A stretch of DNA of 34,115 nt from CAZMCH01 sp964564735 (GTDB lineage Bacteria; Poribacteria; DTPJ01), in the NCBI GenBank assembly GCA_964564735.1, contig CAZMCH010000042.1, positions 1 to 34,115 on the forward strand, written 5' to 3'. This document shows, piece after piece, positions 7,995 through 15,484 of the stretch (position 1 is the stretch's first letter; each line of letters begins with the position of its first letter). A model generated the notes under the pieces. That model was given only the letters and a program-made list of their open reading frames with translations, had not been told where the DNA came from and did not search any database. The position numbers and the translations under genes are program-made.

Positions 7995-8803
7995 TGTTAA
8001 ATATCATAAAATATATTGGTCTCAGGATTCTCACAATAATTGACATATTAGCAGTAGCATTCATATTCTACAAGGCTTTTATGCTCATAAGAGGCACTCG
8101 TGCAATTCAGGCATTAAAAGGTATTGCCATATTGATAGTTATAACTGCTATTTCTGCCTTAGCAAGACTAGAAACGCTAAACTGGCTTTTACAAAGATTT
8201 TGGACATGGGGCGTTGTAGCATTTGTGATTTTGTTTGCACCTGAGTTAAAGTCAGCATTGGCTAGAATGGGAAGCACCTCTGCTGTTTTAGGTTTAAGTG
8301 GCAATGTTCGAGATGAAAAGAAATATATACAAGAGGTTGTTGATGCAACAGAAAGGCTTTCTGCAATACGTGCAGGAGCATTGATCGCAATATCACGTCA
8401 GGCAACTTTAGAAACATACATTGAATCGGGGATTCCCTTGGATTCGGAAGTGTCAAGAGAGTTGATTATGACAATTTTTTATCCAGATACCGAATTACAT
8501 GATGGGGCTGTAATCATTCGTAATGGTAGAATTGTTGCTGCTGGATGCACTCTTCCGCTTTCACAAAGTAGTGAATTAGAACAATCTATGGGGACACGTC
8601 ATAGAGCAGGAATAGGATTGACAGAAGAAACCGATGCAATTGTTATTATTGTATCAGAAGAATCTGGTGCAATATCAATGGCTGTTGATGGTAAAATTAC
8701 TCGATATCTCAATCCACAAACATTAAATTCAATATTGGTTGATTATTTGGTATCCGATAGTCAAAGCCAAAAGGTTGCTAAAGATGATACGCAGACTGCT
8801 TAA
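7994..8803 (+). CDS. cdaA: Diadenylate cyclase CdaA (c-di-AMP synthase)
   Basis: A 269-residue membrane-bound enzyme that condenses two ATP into the second messenger c-di-AMP, which controls potassium and osmolyte transport and wall homeostasis. Three hydrophobic helices fill residues ~5-80, ending in APELKSALARMGS, as in CdaA of Firmicutes and FCB bacteria. The DAC domain has the catalytic DGA (D170-A172, within LHDGAVIIRNGRIVAAGC) and the RHR motif (R202-R204, within GTRHRAGIGL), followed by VSEESGAIS. The start is coupled to folP by TAATG, and the 3' end overlaps the CdaR-like gene by 20 bases. The classical third partner glmM is not in the window. Identification is certain. Confidence 0.96.
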   Translation: MLNIIKYIGLRILTIIDILAVAFIFYKAFMLIRGTRAIQALKGIAILIVITAISALARLETLNWLLQRFWTWGVVAFVILFAPELKSALARMGSTSAVLGLSGNVRDEKKYIQEVVDATERLSAIRAGALIAISRQATLETYIESGIPLDSEVSRELIMTIFYPDTELHDGAVIIRNGRIVAAGCTLPLSQSSELEQSMGTRHRAGIGLTEETDAIVIIVSEESGAISMAVDGKITRYLNPQTLNSILVDYLVSDSQSQKVAKDDTQTA

Positions 8804-9188
8804 TAATATAGAGATTAAGATTGCATGCCTATTTCTTGCTGTCATAATGTGGTTATATGCAAATGATAGAACGGATATATTAATAAGAGCTAGGGAAGCA
8901 ATTTCAGGCGTTGAAACAGGAACAATAACCTTGAGTGATGTTCCTGTTGAACTTATTGGATCAAAAGAGATTTTTTTGGCAGAACCGAGTAAAATATCGA
9001 TGTCTGTTATATGCGCAAAGAACGCAGTTATTGATCTAGCCTCAATTAAGGCAAAAGTAAAATTAACTGTAAGTGATAGAAAAAAAGTAAGTTTAGATGA
9101 AAATAATGTTATATTACCAGATGGGCTGAGTTTTTACAGGGCAGAACCAAAAGAAATAAAAATATACAAAAAACCAAATTCTGGATAA
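8784..9188 (+). CDS. cdaR: Minimal CdaR/YbbR-domain protein, probable CdaA regulator
   Basis: A 134-residue protein. A longer frame opens at a TTG at 8739, but ATG 8784 gives the classic beginning: a short basic stretch, then NNIEIKIACLFLAVIMWLYAND, a single N-terminal membrane anchor. An AAAAGG about nine bases upstream supports it. One YbbR domain follows (from SDVPVELIG to EIKIYKK). In Firmicutes CdaR has several YbbR domains outside the membrane and binds and modulates CdaA. This protein has only one, so it is much shorter than the ~300-480 residues usual there. It overlaps cdaA by 20 bases and lies four bases before acpS. Function is inferred from position and domain. Confidence 0.85.
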   Translation: MIRRLLNNIEIKIACLFLAVIMWLYANDRTDILIRAREAISGVETGTITLSDVPVELIGSKEIFLAEPSKISMSVICAKNAVIDLASIKAKVKLTVSDRKKVSLDENNVILPDGLSFYRAEPKEIKIYKKPNSG

Positions 9189-9192
9189 AAAA

Positions 9193-9573
9193 ATGATAAT
9201 AGGAATAGGTATAGATTTAGTGGAAGTTGCTAGAGTAAATCTGGCAATCTCTCGCTGGGGATTTAGATTTGAAGGTCGTATATTTACAGAGAAAGAACTC
9301 TGCTATTGCAACAGCAAAAAGGACAAAGCTCAAAGGATGGCTTGTAGATTCGCTGCAAAAGAAGCTTTATTAAAGGCTCTTGGAACAGGCTGGCGTGATG
9401 GGATAAACTGGAAAGAGATAGAAGTTACCAATGATAAATTGGGGAAACCAATCATTTCTTTAAGTGGAAAAGCAGAGGAAATATCCGAACAATTAGGCGT
9501 AAAAAACATATTACTTTCAATAACAAGCACTGATAATTATGGTATAGCACAGGTTGTATTAGTATCAGAATAG
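9193..9573 (+). CDS. acpS: Holo-[acyl-carrier-protein] synthase
   Basis: A 126-residue cytoplasmic enzyme that transfers 4'-phosphopantetheine from CoA to the serine of apo-ACP, switching on fatty-acid synthesis. The N-terminal IGIGIDLVEVARV contains the Mg-binding aspartate, and CRFAAKEALLKALGTG is the second signature with the metal-binding glutamate and the catalytic-region lysine. Length matches the family (~120-130). The ATG lies four bases after the CdaR-like stop and the ribosome binding site is weak, so reinitiation from the upstream gene is likely. Identification is certain. Confidence 0.96.
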   Translation: MIIGIGIDLVEVARVNLAISRWGFRFEGRIFTEKELCYCNSKKDKAQRMACRFAAKEALLKALGTGWRDGINWKEIEVTNDKLGKPIISLSGKAEEISEQLGVKNILLSITSTDNYGIAQVVLVSE

Positions 9574-9588
9574 AAATGGAAAAATAAA

Positions 9589-10677
9589 ATGCAAAAACTT
9601 ATATTTACTTGCTTTTTTATATATATACTTTTCTGTTGTCTTATTGCAAATGCAGATGATAAATATGGTGCTGATTTTCTTCGATATTTAACTTCTGCTG
9701 AAAGCAACGGTATTGGCAAAAGCTCTGTTGCCTATTCGGTTGGTGCGCGGGCGTTAAATAACAATCCTGCTGGTCTTGCTTTTTCTGATGGGAACGAATT
9801 AATTATTGGTTCATATAGCACACCGAGAATATCAGCAACTATAATGAAAGAGAATACTAGCGAAATTTGGGAAGATTACGGAAAATTTGTAGTTGAGCCA
9901 ACAGAGATGGCTTATATTAATTATATATTTCCAAGTTCTAAAATTGGCAATATTGGTATCAGCTTCGCCTTTAATCATGAAGGAAGATTTATCAGAGTAA
10001 ATAAAGAAGGAAAAGCGACAAACGCATTTCCAAAAGATGATTTTCTGCTTGGATTAGGATATAGCATAAAATTAGTGAATGGATTCGCAATTGGCTTTGA
10101 TGTGAAAAATATCAGAAATAAAGTTCCTATTGATGAAGGAAACGATATAGGAAGAACATGGGCAACAAATATTGGGCTTATACATCAAATTAATGATAAA
10201 ACAAAGATTGGGGTTAGCCTTCAAAATATTGGCAAAAGATTATCATTTAAGACGGAAGATATGCCTGACAAACTACGTAGAAATTTTTATCTTGGTGGAT
10301 CATATAATATTATTGATAGTAAAAAAAGCAAACTATACACAAGCTTTGATGTTAATCCGCCATTTGATAATGGATTACAATATGCTATTGGTGCAGAATT
10401 TATATATGCTGATCTTATTGCACTCAGATTAGGATATATAAGAGATATTCAGCCATATTATGATATGTTTTTAAATATAAACGATTACACTTCCATAAAA
10501 GAAAGTCGTTTATGGATTCATAAAGGGATAACGATGGGGATAGGAATAAAGCTAAGAAGCGCAGATGCAAATATTGCAATAATGCCAAGCCGTAATCCTG
10601 ATTTAAGTAATGATGAAAAGCTAAGGCTTGATAACCAAAAACCCGTAGTATCTCTTTCATTTTCCACAAGATTTTAG
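9589..10677 (+). CDS. PorV/PorQ-like outer-membrane beta-barrel protein
   Basis: A 362-residue protein with a signal peptide (hydrophobic core CFFIYILFCCLIANA, cleavage probably after ANA, residue ~22). The mature start, then GIGKSSVAYSVGARALNNNPAGLA, is the FadL-like signature shared by PorV, PorQ and UPF0164 proteins: an N-terminal hatch with the conserved NPAGL box. The rest alternates short amphipathic strands and turns (for example IGISFAFNHEG, GFAIGFDVKNIRN, TKIGVSLQNIGKRL, ending VVSLSFSTRF with a terminal aromatic), as expected for a barrel of about 14 strands. In type IX secretion PorV carries substrates from the translocon to the sortase; other relatives move hydrophobic compounds. 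It sits 15 bases after acpS in a housekeeping operon, an unexpected place. The family is likely; the role is uncertain. Confidence 0.8.
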   Translation: MQKLIFTCFFIYILFCCLIANADDKYGADFLRYLTSAESNGIGKSSVAYSVGARALNNNPAGLAFSDGNELIIGSYSTPRISATIMKENTSEIWEDYGKFVVEPTEMAYINYIFPSSKIGNIGISFAFNHEGRFIRVNKEGKATNAFPKDDFLLGLGYSIKLVNGFAIGFDVKNIRNKVPIDEGNDIGRTWATNIGLIHQINDKTKIGVSLQNIGKRLSFKTEDMPDKLRRNFYLGGSYNIIDSKKSKLYTSFDVNPPFDNGLQYAIGAEFIYADLIALRLGYIRDIQPYYDMFLNINDYTSIKESRLWIHKGITMGIGIKLRSADANIAIMPSRNPDLSNDEKLRLDNQKPVVSLSFSTRF

Positions 10678-10683
10678 AGTTCA

Positions 10684-11289
10684 ATGGAATATAATGACGA
10701 ATATACCACAATAAACGGCATATCTAGGTATGATCTGATTGTTAAAAAATCAAAATTTATTGGTTTGGCAAAATCTGTAAAAACAGAGAAGGAAAGCGAC
10801 CAATTTTTACGTTATGTTGAGACTGAATTTACAGGTGCAACTCATTATTGTTACGCATATAGCATTGGTTTTGGATCAAAAAGAATATTTAGAAGCAATG
10901 ATGCAGGCGAACCGACAAATTCTGCTGGAAAACCTATCCTAACAGCCATAGAGTCATCAGAATTTAATAATGTAATGTGTGTAGTGGTTCGTTATTTTGG
11001 TGGAATAAAGCTAGGTGTTGGAGGGCTTATCAGGGCTTATGGACAAACAGCCAGAGATTGCCTAAAAAATGCTAAATCTATTGTGTGTATAGAATCGACT
11101 GATCTATATATTAAACTATCAAATGAATATATAGGTGCGCTTGTTAATCTAGTTGGTCGTCTTGGTGGTAAAGTGATAAATATCGATCATGGAGAGAAAG
11201 CGTTTGCAACTGTAAACATAAGAAATAGTATGATCTCTGCCTTTAGAGATCAAATTAAATCAATAAGCAATAAAATATTAATAGATTGA
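10684..11289 (+). CDS. yigZ: YigZ/IMPACT-family protein
   Basis: A 201-residue cytoplasmic protein of the YigZ (UPF0029, N-terminal IMPACT) family. Conserved blocks are ATHYCYAYSIG, SNDAGEPTNSAGKPIL and VVVRYFGGIKLGVGGLIRAYG. The C-terminal ~65 residues form the small ferredoxin-like DUF1949-type domain. The bacterial function is not settled; in eukaryotes IMPACT binds GCN1 and damps the integrated stress response. Only six bases separate it from the PorV-like stop, so it belongs to the same transcript. Length is normal (~200-210). Confidence 0.93.
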   Translation: MEYNDEYTTINGISRYDLIVKKSKFIGLAKSVKTEKESDQFLRYVETEFTGATHYCYAYSIGFGSKRIFRSNDAGEPTNSAGKPILTAIESSEFNNVMCVVVRYFGGIKLGVGGLIRAYGQTARDCLKNAKSIVCIESTDLYIKLSNEYIGALVNLVGRLGGKVINIDHGEKAFATVNIRNSMISAFRDQIKSISNKILID

Positions 11290-11349
11290 ATAGCAGTCGA
11301 TTATTAATTACATAAATTATGCCAATCCTTAATGCAAAGGGAGGTAACT

Positions 11350-11769
11350 GTGAGATATAGTGAGACACATGTTTGGGTAGAACGTGAGAATGATAAAGCA
11401 GTAATAATAGGTATAAGTGATCGTGCGCAGAGGTCATTGGGTGAAATTTCATTCATTGATCTTCCAGAAGAAGGCGATGAATTTGAGCAAGATGATCCAA
11501 TTGGAACAATTGAGGCGATAGACGGAACAATTATAAATCTTTATGCTCCTGTTTCTGGAGAAGTTATCGAGGTTAATACTTCCCTTGACGTTTCTCCTGA
11601 TTTAATTAACAAATCTCCGGAGGGTGATGGTTGGATCATAAAAATGACACTAGAAGTGCCGAAAGAATTTAATGGACTAATGACTCCCGAGGAATATGAT
11701 CGCTATGAAGGCGACATTTTGGATTTTGAGGATGATGAATTTGATGACGAGGAAGAGGAATTTTATTAA
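11350..11769 (+). CDS. GcvH-like (glycine cleavage H) protein lacking the lipoyl-lysine
   Basis: A 139-residue protein if it starts at GTG 11350, which has AAGGGAGGT five bases upstream; the ATG at 11332 lies on that ribosome binding site and is unlikely. The barrel-sandwich fold is plain: YSETHVWV at the start, GISDRAQRSLGEISFIDLP, LYAPVSGEVIEVN, and PEGDGWIIKM. However, where H protein has ESVKAVSDLYAPVSG, this one has EAIDGTIINLYAPVSG: the lipoylated lysine is replaced by aspartate (residue 58, codon at 11521), and one residue is inserted before LYAP. It therefore cannot be lipoylated at the normal site. The C-terminus has an extra very acidic tail (EGDILDFEDDEFDDEEEEFY). No gcvT, gcvP or lipoate ligase is nearby. 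The fold is sure; the function is probably not glycine cleavage. Confidence 0.85.
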   Translation: MRYSETHVWVERENDKAVIIGISDRAQRSLGEISFIDLPEEGDEFEQDDPIGTIEAIDGTIINLYAPVSGEVIEVNTSLDVSPDLINKSPEGDGWIIKMTLEVPKEFNGLMTPEEYDRYEGDILDFEDDEFDDEEEEFY

Positions 11770-12734
11770 ATATCCCTTCCCTTACCAGAGTCGGTAATCT
11801 CAACTAATTCTTCTGGATATGGTTCAAAATATGTTTGTTGCATTAAATAATCTTCTTTGAATCTAATAATGAATGAACGTAAAATACTTATTGGAACACT
11901 CAGAGGCACTTTTTTTATTCTGTATTTATCAAGAGAATCAAGAAAGAAAGCCTTTTCTTCTGACGAAAGTGATTCAGAGAAATATCCTAAACCGTGCATA
12001 AGAACATTAATATTTGAGCCGTATCTTGGTATATTGCTAAAGGCCAAATATAAATGATGTTCATAATCATTAAATACATCTAATAAGGCTTTTTTCTCTC
12101 TATTTGCCACGATGTTACCCATTATTCTCATTTCTTTTTGGTTGTATGCCATTAGCATTAGCTTATTTTCAGAATGGAACTTTACTAATGCTTTCGTTGT
12201 GTTTTCAGCTTTTATCTTACGAAAACTGGCAAAGGTATATATTTGAGTTAGAAAATGCTCTCTTATCCTAAAATTTGACAGTCTGCCTTCATCTTCTATT
12301 GCTAAATAAGGGAATTTATCAAGAACAGCCCCTCCAAAAAATCCAGAACTCCTTTCCAAAACTATATTATCACCTTTGTTAGAATAAACCTTTACATCCT
12401 TGATTCCACAAGAAGGAGAACGGGATTTCAATATAAAGCCGTCCACATTATTAATAGAACTAAGATATTTTTCTTTAAATTGTCTCATTATTTCTGTAAA
12501 ATCTCGCTTTGTTGCTGGTTGAATAAGCCTATGTTCTCCGTTTATATTAACCACCCTTACAGGCTCTCTCGGTATTCCTAAACCGATTTCAACTTCTGCA
12601 CAGACAGGCTTAAATTCTACATAATTTTTAAGGCTATTTACGAAATCATCTTCTATTATAAGACCATTATATCTGCAATGTTCAAAACCAAGGCATTTAC
12701 TAACAACTAAAATCGGTTTTTCAAATGCTCTCAT
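11766..12734 (-). CDS. TudS-like DUF523 protein fused to DUF1722 (YbgA-like)
   Basis: A 322-residue two-domain protein. Residues ~1-155 are DUF523, the family of the thiouracil desulfurase TudS, which uses a [4Fe-4S] cluster to take sulfur off 2-thiouracil. Conserved sites are VSKCLGFEHCRYNG (C14, C20), KPVCAEVEIGLGIPREPVR (C45 and the following acidic residues) and KSRSPSCGIKDVKVY (C109), so the three cluster cysteines are present. Residues ~165-310 are DUF1722, an all-helical domain that in YbgA-type proteins follows DUF523 and has no settled function. Translation is supported by AAGGAAA before the ATG. Its stop overlaps the stop of the convergent GcvH-like gene by four bases. It lies 18 bases after the MgtC-like gene, probably in one operon. 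Domains are sure; the exact substrate is not. Confidence 0.9.
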   Translation of the reverse strand: MRAFEKPILVVSKCLGFEHCRYNGLIIEDDFVNSLKNYVEFKPVCAEVEIGLGIPREPVRVVNINGEHRLIQPATKRDFTEIMRQFKEKYLSSINNVDGFILKSRSPSCGIKDVKVYSNKGDNIVLERSSGFFGGAVLDKFPYLAIEDEGRLSNFRIREHFLTQIYTFASFRKIKAENTTKALVKFHSENKLMLMAYNQKEMRIMGNIVANREKKALLDVFNDYEHHLYLAFSNIPRYGSNINVLMHGLGYFSESLSSEEKAFFLDSLDKYRIKKVPLSVPISILRSFIIRFKEDYLMQQTYFEPYPEELVEITDSGKGRDI

Positions 12735-12752
12735 TGTTTCATTTCCTTATAT

Positions 12753-13412
12753 TTATCCAATCAATAATTCAGAAGTTACTTTATTTACACCATCAATATT
12801 CATAATATCTTCAATCAAAGGGTCAATTTCGATATGTGCGGGAATTCGGATATATGCCTCAAGAGAACGCTTCATATCAATAGAAATTTCAATATTCAAA
12901 ATAGGTATTTTTCTTTTAATAAATACATCATTGAGTTTTATTGAGAAATCACCTTTGCTATCACCTAATATAGTTATCATTCTTCCTCTTTTTATGGCAA
13001 AGTGTTTTTCTAACATTTTGAATAGTCGTAGGCTCAATAAAACTAATAAAATAGAGATTATTGCTGCATAATAGAATCCTCCTCCGATTGCCATGCCAAT
13101 CGCAGCGGTTACCCATATAGTTGCTGCGGTTGTCAGACCTGTTACATGAGAACGTTCATGAATTATTGTTCCAGCGCCAAGAAATCCAACGCCTGTTACG
13201 ACCTGTGCTGCCATACGAAGATGGTCAGAAACGCTTGAGATTCTATTATGATAATCTAATTCAAATAGCACAATAAGTGATGCGCCAAGACATACAAGAA
13301 TATTTGTTCTGAATCCAGCAGGTCTGTTTGCGCTTTCACGTTCATATCCGATAATACCACCAAAAAGCATAGCCAAAAATAGCCTGAGTATTACTTCCCA
13401 ATCTATTTCCAT
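12753..13412 (-). CDS. MgtC/SapB-family inner-membrane protein
   Basis: A 219-residue membrane protein. Four hydrophobic helices fill the first ~130 residues, with the family signatures FGGIIGYERESANRPAGFRTN and GVGFLGAGTIIHERSHVTGLTTAATIW. The C-terminal ~80 residues form a soluble ACT-like domain, as in MgtC. In Salmonella, MgtC helps growth in low magnesium and in macrophages and affects the F-type ATPase; most environmental members are uncharacterised, so a magnesium-transport role should not be assumed. GAGGAATAGG precedes the ATG. It lies 30 bases after the YCF48-repeat gene and 18 before the DUF523 gene. The family is certain. Confidence 0.92.
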   Translation of the reverse strand: MEIDWEVILRLFLAMLFGGIIGYERESANRPAGFRTNILVCLGASLIVLFELDYHNRISSVSDHLRMAAQVVTGVGFLGAGTIIHERSHVTGLTTAATIWVTAAIGMAIGGGFYYAAIISILLVLLSLRLFKMLEKHFAIKRGRMITILGDSKGDFSIKLNDVFIKRKIPILNIEISIDMKRSLEAYIRIPAHIEIDPLIEDIMNIDGVNKVTSELLIG

Positions 13413-13442
13413 TTCCTATTCCTCAACAGCTTTTACTAGATG

Positions 13443-15278
13443 CTAATATTTTAATATAATTCCCCATTGACCGACAGCATACATAGTTCCTTTTGGAGTT
13501 TTGCATATAGAATAAATATTAGCATCGGTTCCAGATTCTATGAATGACCATGTTTTTCCACCATCGTTTGTTTTTAGAATAGTTCCCTTTTCTCCGACTA
13601 TCATTCCCTCGTTTTTATTTATGAAAGCGATTCCTTTAAGATTATTTTGAGTTCCACTCTCTAATTCTTCCCATGTTTGACCACCGTCAGTTGTGGCAAG
13701 TATCACCCCTGAATTTCCGACAGCAAATCCTGTTTTATTATCAATAAAGAAAACATCCTCCAAATAATTTCCTACTCCGCTGGATTGCCTTGTCCATGTA
13801 TTACCACCATCTTTTGTATTTATGATAGTGCCAAATAAGCCGACTATCCATGCTTCTTTTGGGCTAACAGCATCAACAGCAATAACGTTACTAAAGACAT
13901 CAATAGGAGGTAACTGGGTTTTCCATTTTTTGCCACCATCGGTTGTATTGAGTATGGTTGCGCCCATGTCAGCAACTTCTCCTACAATCCATCCGACATT
14001 AGCATTTACAAAGTCTATACCATAAAGCCCAACTCCAACGCTTGATGGAAAAGATTTCCATGTGTTTCCACCGTCTTGAGTGCCTAAAATAGTGTTATTT
14101 GTTCCAGAAACCCAACCGACTTTTGGTGAAGTGAATTTGACACTGTGAAGCTCAAATATCGAATTGCTATTTGATATTTCCCAATCTTCGCCAGCATTAT
14201 TAGTCTTTAATATAAGTCCATTATGACCGACAGCCCAACCCTCATTATCATTTACAAAATCAACATCCATGAGGTCATCGCTTCTTATTTCAGACTTCCA
14301 TGTATATCCACTATCAGTGCTATGAAGTAACGCACCACTTTCACCAACAGCCCAAGCCTCTTTATCAGAAACAAATTGTGTTTGTGTTAATCTTGTCCCT
14401 GTTCCACTTTTTTGTGCTTTCCAAGTTATTCCACCATCGTTAGTGCGAAGTATGACGCCAAAATCACCAACAGCAAGACCGTCTTTTGGATTGAGAAAAT
14501 GAACTGAATCAAGCGGTTCCGGCATACCATTTCCATAAGGTAGAGTTTTTTGCTTTTGTTCATCACTCATGCCTTGCCATGTTTTTCCTCCGTCCTCTGT
14601 TCGAAGCATAACCCCCATACCACCAACTATCCACCCCTGTTTTTCATTTATAAAGAACATACCATCAAAGGTAGATGCAATGTCACTTTCTTGTATTTTC
14701 CAAGTTTTTCCACCATCACTTGTATTGAAAATATTTCCTTTATTGCTTATTACCCAACCAGTATTTTCATTAATGAATTTGATCTCAGAAAAAGGGTCAT
14801 CCGCCTTTATATTTTGAGAATACCATGTTTTTCCACCATCATCAGTGCGAAAAACTGCCCCACCGTCACCAGCAACCCAGCCAATATTTTTATTGACAAA
14901 ACATACAGAAAGAAGCCATTTTTGAGTTCCAATCGCCTGAGGCTTCCAAGTTTTACCCCCATCCGTTGTATTGAGAATAAGACCATCTGCTCCAACAATC
15001 CAGCCAGTTTTTTCATCAACAAAATGAAGCTTATGTAACTCTTTATTAGTATTTGTCTTTTGATAATCCCAAGTTTTTCCACCATTTGAAGTATGGATCA
15101 AAGCACCGTTTTTTCCAGTAGCCCATCCGTTCTTTGTTCCAACAAAAAATACATCATTAAAATCTATTGTTACTCCAGCCTGACGGATAATTTTCCATGA
15201 CCGTTCTTGCGAATATGCTGGAAATATAATTATGAATAGCAATATAGAAATAAAAATCATTTTTTTTATCATTTGCAT
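13443..15278 (-). CDS. Secreted YCF48-type repeat (BNR-like) beta-propeller protein, 14 repeats
   Basis: A 611-residue exported protein. The signal peptide is basic QMIKK, then hydrophobic IFISILLFIIIFPAYS, with cleavage probably after AYS. The rest is fourteen repeats of ~40-50 residues, each built as a strand of type FVNxxxGWxVG, then GxIxxT, then a DGGKTW loop; the last repeat (ending GIILKY) lacks the DGGKTW part. This is the YCF48 motif, related to BNR/sialidase Asp-box blades. In photosynthetic organisms YCF48 aids photosystem II assembly, but in heterotrophs these are surface or periplasmic propellers of unknown ligand. Fourteen blades fit two seven-bladed propellers in tandem (inference). 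There is no lipobox and no sorting tail. GAGGTTAAA precedes the ATG; a second in-frame ATG two codons later would be equally acceptable. Confidence 0.9.
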   Translation of the reverse strand: MQMIKKMIFISILLFIIIFPAYSQERSWKIIRQAGVTIDFNDVFFVGTKNGWATGKNGALIHTSNGGKTWDYQKTNTNKELHKLHFVDEKTGWIVGADGLILNTTDGGKTWKPQAIGTQKWLLSVCFVNKNIGWVAGDGGAVFRTDDGGKTWYSQNIKADDPFSEIKFINENTGWVISNKGNIFNTSDGGKTWKIQESDIASTFDGMFFINEKQGWIVGGMGVMLRTEDGGKTWQGMSDEQKQKTLPYGNGMPEPLDSVHFLNPKDGLAVGDFGVILRTNDGGITWKAQKSGTGTRLTQTQFVSDKEAWAVGESGALLHSTDSGYTWKSEIRSDDLMDVDFVNDNEGWAVGHNGLILKTNNAGEDWEISNSNSIFELHSVKFTSPKVGWVSGTNNTILGTQDGGNTWKSFPSSVGVGLYGIDFVNANVGWIVGEVADMGATILNTTDGGKKWKTQLPPIDVFSNVIAVDAVSPKEAWIVGLFGTIINTKDGGNTWTRQSSGVGNYLEDVFFIDNKTGFAVGNSGVILATTDGGQTWEELESGTQNNLKGIAFINKNEGMIVGEKGTILKTNDGGKTWSFIESGTDANIYSICKTPKGTMYAVGQWGIILKY

Positions 15279-15384
15279 TTTAACCTCTTATTACCTTTAC
15301 AATTAAAGAAAATAGAATACTGATTAAATGTATTTAGCGGATTTTCGCTGATTATTTTCGTAATATTTATAATAAAAATGACAG

Positions 15385-15409
15385 ATTTCTGACACCCAAC
15401 ATCAGAAAT
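15385..15409. repeat. Perfect 8-bp inverted repeat with 9-base loop
   Basis: ATTTCTGA (15385-15392) and TCAGAAAT (15402-15409) flank CACCCAACA. It lies about 110 bases upstream of the YCF48 gene start (minus strand) and could be an operator or a small hairpin. No regulator is known for it, and such repeats are not rare in AT-rich DNA. Confidence 0.4.
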
Positions 15410-15432
15410 TTGAATAATATATGTGTATAAAA

Positions 15433-15465
15433 AAATAGCCGAAGTAATAAAAACCTCGGCTATTT
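15433..15465 (-). terminator. Rho-independent terminator of the cohesin/dockerin gene
   Basis: The 10-bp perfect stem is AAATAGCCGA (15433-15442) with TCGGCTATTT (15456-15465) around a 13-base loop, starting 20 bases past the minus-strand stop at 15485. Read on the minus strand, the right arm runs directly into a T-rich run (TATTTTTTTATAC), the classic intrinsic terminator layout. On the plus strand the following T-run is weaker. It separates this gene from the YCF48-mgtC-DUF523 unit. Confidence 0.85.
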
Positions 15466-15484
15466 GTATTTTGTATCTGGAATT

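Noticed and set aside
8739..8783. TTG start for the CdaR-like gene
   Set aside because: It adds residues coded inside cdaA that do not belong to the YbbR family; ATG 8784 gives the standard membrane-anchor N-terminus.
14550..15038. Long plus-strand open frames inside the YCF48, cohesin and 2507-residue genes (for example 14550-15038, 15894-16388, 25089-25598)
   Set aside because: They are antisense to strongly supported genes, repeat along with the host's repeat units, and have no family features of their own.
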